A stretch of 63,909 bases of DNA, taken from assembly GCA_910587045.1 (NCBI GenBank), contig CAJULG010000006.1, positions 81,638-145,546 of the forward strand. The letters run 5' to 3'. This DNA is from an uncultured Lachnospiraceae bacterium. GTDB lineage: Bacteria > Bacillota > Clostridia > Lachnospirales > Lachnospiraceae. The stretch's first letter is position 1. Each line of letters opens with the position of its first letter. The position numbers were made by a program, and so were the translations under genes. Below, piece after piece: positions 61,259-63,909 of this stretch. The notes beneath the pieces are model-generated. The model was not told where the DNA came from. It saw only the letters and a list, made by a program, of their open reading frames with translations, and did no database searches.

Positions 61259-62042
61259 CCTCTCTTATTTCCTCCATTTTCTCTTCAAATTCTTCATAAC
61301 TAAGTTTTTCTTCCTGTACAGTTCCTCCAATAAAAAGAACATGTCCTCTCTCTTTATCAGCGACTTTTCCTGTATACTCTGCATAAAGATATGACATCGT
61401 ACTCCCATCCAGTTCATATCGTTCACTAAGTTCCGTTTTTACTAACTCCAAATCCTCTTCTCTTAGAATAAAAACACTAAGACTGGGATTCTCTGGTTCC
61501 TCTGTTTCTATGATAGAAACTAAAATATTATAAATATACGTATCGGATTGCTGAAGTATATCCCGTGAAAAATATAAAGTATAATGTGGATTTTGATATT
61601 TTTTATCTGTCAAATTATTAAATTCTTCAATCGTTATATCCGTATTTGTAATCGGATTCTCTCTTTTATCCCAAGATATTTCTACTCGTAAATAATAGTC
61701 ACTAGAAATATTTTCTAAATGTGCCTCTACCAACCCTTTATATTGAGATGCCACAAGTGCTTCAATATATAAATCATGTGAAGCTTCGCTTCCTGCAACA
61801 TTGTAACCAGCCTCAAATATTATATCCGGATTATTAACTGGAGATACATTAACTAAAAACGCTGTTCCTCTAACATTAAACACATCCCCCCTTACCTGAA
61901 ACTCTTCTCCATATTTGTCTTCCAACGTCTGCTCAGCATACTCAATCATATCTTTCTTGGTATATACCTTTTTACATCCGTTTAAGGAAAATACCAGAGC
62001 CAAAAGCATCATCATAAGTAAGCATATTTTCCTTTTCCTCAT
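61242..62042 (-). CDS. Lipoprotein, immunity-like (copy 3)
   Basis: The 266-residue protein has the lipobox LSLNGCKK and the shared block, and it ends EEFEEKMEEIREDAKRK. Its last residues differ from the QW of the others, in line with the more worn remnant that overlaps it. A longer C-terminal loop (ETEEPENPSLSVFILREEDLELVKTEL) distinguishes it. Confidence 0.8.
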   Translation of the reverse strand: MRKRKICLLMMMLLALVFSLNGCKKVYTKKDMIEYAEQTLEDKYGEEFQVRGDVFNVRGTAFLVNVSPVNNPDIIFEAGYNVAGSEASHDLYIEALVASQYKGLVEAHLENISSDYYLRVEISWDKRENPITNTDITIEEFNNLTDKKYQNPHYTLYFSRDILQQSDTYIYNILVSIIETEEPENPSLSVFILREEDLELVKTELSERYELDGSTMSYLYAEYTGKVADKERGHVLFIGGTVQEEKLSYEEFEEKMEEIREDAKRK

Positions 62043-62077
62043 TGTTCACCTCTTCCTTTATACCTAACTATATTTCC

Positions 62078-62140
62078 TTAATCCGAATATGTAGTATAAT
62101 CCTGAGTTTCCTCTTCACCACTTCTACCATTGTTTTGCAT
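62078..62140 (-). pseudogene. Remnant of the RTX toxin 5' end after lipoprotein copy 4
   Basis: From ATG 62140 the frame reads MQNNGRSGEEETQDYTTYSD and then a stop codon. It matches the RTX start closely and ends at the same point where the remnant after copy 2 diverges. This sets the boundary of the duplicated module at about toxin codon 19 to 20. Confidence 0.85.
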
Positions 62141-62912
62141 CTTCTCTTATTTCCTCCATTTTTTTTGTAAATTCTTCAATACTAAGTTTCTCCTTCTGTT
62201 CTCCCCCTAAAAAGTAAATATATCCTTTCTTTCCACCAATTAGTTTTCCCGTATACCCGTCATAGATAATATCCATTGTAGACCCTTCAAGTCTATATCT
62301 CTCACTATAATCGGACTTTACCAGTTCTAAATCCTCCTTCGTCAGAAAAAATACCTTAAGTCTACTTTCATGTATTTCTATAATCGATAATAACTTTCCA
62401 TAAATATAATCATCTGTCTCCTCCAATATTTCTTTTGAAAAATAAATGGTAAATTTAACATTTTGATATTTCTCCTCAGTTATTTTATTAAATTCATCAA
62501 TAGTAATGCTTGTATCAGTAATTGGGTTTTCCCTTTTGTCCCAAGGCACTTCTACTCTTAAACAATAGTCGCAGGGAATTTCTCCTAATTCTTTCTCTGC
62601 TAATTCCTTATATTGAGACGCCACAAGAGCTTCGATATAGAAGTCATGTGAAGCTTCGCTTCCTGCAACATTGTAACCTGCTTCAAATACTATTTCTGGA
62701 TTATTGACTGGTGATACATTAACCTGAAATGCAGTATCCCTAACATTGAACACATCTCCCCTTACCTGAAACTCCTCTCCATATTTGTCTTCCAGTGTCT
62801 GCTCAGCATACTCTATCATATCCTTCCTGGTATATACCTTTTTACATCCGCTTAAGGAAAATACCAGAGCAAAAATCAGCATCACAAGCAAGCATGTTTT
62901 CCTTTTCCCCAT
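62124..62912 (-). CDS. Lipoprotein, immunity-like (copy 4, promoter-proximal)
   Basis: The 262-residue protein has the lipobox LSLSGCKK, the shared N-terminal block and the shared C-terminal end. It is the first gene of the operon, 70 bases after the riboswitch terminator. A weak site, GGTAGAGG, precedes the ATG at 62912. It differs from copy 1 in the middle region, so its binding partner may differ. Confidence 0.82.
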   Translation of the reverse strand: MGKRKTCLLVMLIFALVFSLSGCKKVYTRKDMIEYAEQTLEDKYGEEFQVRGDVFNVRDTAFQVNVSPVNNPEIVFEAGYNVAGSEASHDFYIEALVASQYKELAEKELGEIPCDYCLRVEVPWDKRENPITDTSITIDEFNKITEEKYQNVKFTIYFSKEILEETDDYIYGKLLSIIEIHESRLKVFFLTKEDLELVKSDYSERYRLEGSTMDIIYDGYTGKLIGGKKGYIYFLGGEQKEKLSIEEFTKKMEEIREDAKQW

Positions 62913-62982
62913 TGTTTACCTCTACCTTAAGTTCATAAACTGGAAATGCAGGCATTTCCTCATACTTTGTTCCTTTGCGCAA

Positions 62983-63018
62983 ATAAAAAAGGTCGCAGCG
63001 AAATATCATACTGCAACC
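62983..63018 (-). terminator. Terminator attached to the c-di-GMP riboswitch
   Basis: On the minus strand GGTTGCAG (63018-63011) and CTGCGACC (62998-62991) pair, with one G-T, around a 12-base loop and are followed by TTTTTTATTT. It lies between the aptamer and the first lipoprotein gene, and its 5' arm overlaps the 3' edge of the aptamer, as expected for an expression platform. Confidence 0.82.
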
Positions 63019-63095
63019 GAACTTTCATAGTAATCAAACTACATTACCTTAGAATTCAAGCTTTGCGTCCTTACATTTCTGTAAGTTTGCCCATT
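63012..63095 (-). promoter_or_regulatory. c-di-GMP-I (GEMM-I) riboswitch
   Basis: The minus strand reads GGGCAAAC, a stem CTTACA-GAAA-TGTAAG with the GAAA tetraloop, then GGACGCAAAGC, which are the conserved GEMM-I core. Further on, TCTAAG...TATGA fits the tetraloop receptor. The transcript would start just upstream, at about 63095. The aptamer precedes a terminator and the toxin operon, so c-di-GMP probably decides whether it is read. Confidence 0.92.
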
Positions 63096-63101
63096 TTCTT
63101 A

Positions 63102-63130
63102 ATAATACTATAGCTTTTTAGTATCGTCAA
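63102..63130 (-). promoter_or_regulatory. Promoter of the lipoprotein-RTX-T1SS operon
   Basis: TTGACG (63130-63125) and TATTAT (63107-63102) are spaced by 17 bases on the minus strand, close to consensus. Transcription would begin near 63095, right at the start of the riboswitch aptamer. The remaining 63131-63280 is AT-rich, with no ORF. Confidence 0.85.
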
Positions 63131-63280
63131 TTCTAAAATCAATTTTGTTTTTATTTTTTTAATATATTTCAATTATTTATTCTTTCAATTATATTCTATC
63201 GACACATTTCGACATAAAACGTCGTTTAACTATATTTATACAATATGCATTTTTACTACGGGAATCGTTAATGTTCTACA

Positions 63281-63316
63281 CAAAAAAAGACCATAATTCA
63301 TAAAGAATTATGATCT
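63281..63316 (-). terminator. Terminator of the tRNA operon
   Basis: On the minus strand GATCATAATTC and GAATTATGGTC form a hairpin followed by TTTTTTTG. It ends the tRNA cluster and isolates the toxin operon promoter. Confidence 0.85.
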
Positions 63317-63323
63317 TCTACAG

Positions 63324-63397
63324 TAGCGGGGACAGGATTTGAACCTATGACCTCCGGGTTATGAGCCCGGCGAGCTTCCAGACTGCTCCACCCCGCG
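63324..63397 (-). tRNA. tRNA-Met (CAT), initiator-like
   Basis: The 74-base gene has the anticodon CAT in a stem with three G-C pairs (GGG...CCC), the mark of initiator tRNA, and an unpaired C1-T72 end. T-loop GGTTCAAATCC and D-loop features fit. The CCA is not encoded. Confidence 0.92.
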
Positions 63398-63433
63398 TTA
63401 AGGGTTAAAAGACATGTTCAAATGTCTTTCAAA

Positions 63434-63504
63434 AGGCACGAGCCGGATTTGAACCGGCGATAGAGGTGTTGCAGACCTTTGCCTTACCACTTGGCCATCG
63501 CGCC
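63434..63504 (-). tRNA. tRNA-Cys (GCA)
   Basis: The 71-base gene has anticodon GCA in CTGCAAC, acceptor GGCGCGA paired with TCGTGCC and T-arm CCGGTTCAAATCCGG. It is 36 bases upstream of the tRNA-Met gene. Confidence 0.93.
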
Positions 63505-63557
63505 ATATCATATTATATGCTTTTAGTGGCAATTTATGTATCGCCACTAAGATTTAG

Positions 63558-63629
63558 TGACCCTAACGAGATTCGAACTCGTGTTACCGCCGTGAAAGGG
63601 CGATGTCTTAACCGCTTGACCATAGGGCC
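63558..63629 (-). tRNA. tRNA-Glu (TTC)
   Basis: The 72-base gene has anticodon TTC in CTTTCAC, acceptor GGCCCTA and T-arm CGAGTTCGAATCTCG. It lies between tRNA-Asn and tRNA-Cys. Confidence 0.93.
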
Positions 63630-63641
63630 ATATTCGTTTAA

Positions 63642-63713
63642 CTCCCCGAGTAGGGCTCGAACCTACAACCCCACGGTTAACAGCCGTGTGCTCTACCATT
63701 GAGCTATCGAGGA
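63642..63713 (-). tRNA. tRNA-Asn (GTT)
   Basis: The 72-base gene has anticodon GTT in CTGTTAA, acceptor TCCTCGA paired with TCGGGGA, and T-arm GTAGGTTCGAGCCCTAC. It is the first of the four genes on the minus strand. Confidence 0.93.
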
Positions 63714-63773
63714 TCATTGTCTGAAGTCTGCCAGCCTGCGGCTTTGCAGTATACCGCTCTGCTACACTTTGAT

Positions 63774-63812
63774 TCCGCTTACGCTCCATCTCAGTGTCCG
63801 GCTTCGCCTTAT
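63774..63812. repeat. Partial copy of the 93-bp intergenic repeat family
   Basis: GATTCCGCTTACGCTCCATC with the following TCAGTGTCCGGCTTCGCC is similar to the second half of the repeat at 34010-34260. The flanks (63714-63909) hold no ORF that I would call. Confidence 0.5.
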
Positions 63813-63909
63813 GAAACCTCCGTCTGCCAGATCCCGGAATGCACGCATTCCATCTCTGCCAGCCTGCGGTCCCGCATGGCTCCTGCACCTTCAAAACATC
63901 ATACAGAAA

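Overview
This window looks like a chromosomal segment of a low-GC Gram-positive anaerobe of the Clostridia, most likely a Lachnospiraceae relative. The call rests on gene content: LL-diaminopimelate aminotransferase, a type I glutamine synthetase paired with an ANTAR regulator, an rpsF-ssb-rpsR cluster, FtsEX followed by M23 and CtpA peptidases, a zinc-type S18 and AGGAGG-type ribosome binding sites. The assignment is inferred from these families and was not tested by any search.

Layout. 1-4300: intergenic repeats, a stand-alone response regulator, and a glucose/GlcNAc-type PTS permease with a LicT-like antiterminator and an RAT-like leader. 4300-5600: an SPFH membrane protein and a ribbon-helix-helix protein behind a palindromic operator. 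5650-8860: a ThiXYZ-type pyrimidine/thiamine-precursor ABC transporter under a TPP riboswitch. 8880-11080: a broken GyrI-like gene and an IS110-family element with a candidate bridge RNA. 11090-15890: a MarR regulator and a flavin-binding protein, a membrane protein, and a MoxR/DUF58/membrane-protein operon downstream of uvrA. 15894-24105: uvrA and uvrB, where uvrB is interrupted by a 3.3-kb island carrying its own uvrB 5' end. 24433-27347: two proteins of unknown role and a structured tandem repeat. 27416-33933: CtpA, two M23 proteins, FtsX, FtsE and a CdaR-like regulator. 34000-42316: an MsmK-type ATPase, YitT, WecG-like and LytR_C proteins, and a small cluster of carrier protein, phosphopantetheinyl transferase, SDR, unknown protein and MATE exporter. 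42475-50351: dapL, dapF, ANTAR regulator, glnA, rpsR, ssb, rpsF and small redox proteins. 50367-63130: a large RTX toxin locus. 63324-63713: four tRNA genes.

The most striking part is 50367-63130, which reads as one minus-strand unit. A sigma-A-type promoter and a c-di-GMP-I (GEMM-I) riboswitch with an attached terminator lead into four tandem paralogous lipoproteins. These are followed by a 1911-residue RTX protein with an N-terminal alpha/beta-hydrolase (lipase-like) domain, then an HlyB-like exporter and an HlyD-like adaptor. Each of the three upstream lipoprotein genes is followed by a short remnant of the toxin's first codons. The array therefore looks like [lipoprotein + toxin head] modules copied in tandem. 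The simplest reading is a c-di-GMP-controlled secreted lipase toxin with an array of immunity-like lipoproteins, in a Gram-positive. The immunity role is inference.

The second unusual region is the 20530-23856 island. It splits uvrB at a 23-bp junction, restores the gene with a diverged 5' end, and carries a ParA-like ATPase translationally coupled to a class III nucleotide-cyclase-like protein, plus a RhuM protein. No recombinase is visible inside it.
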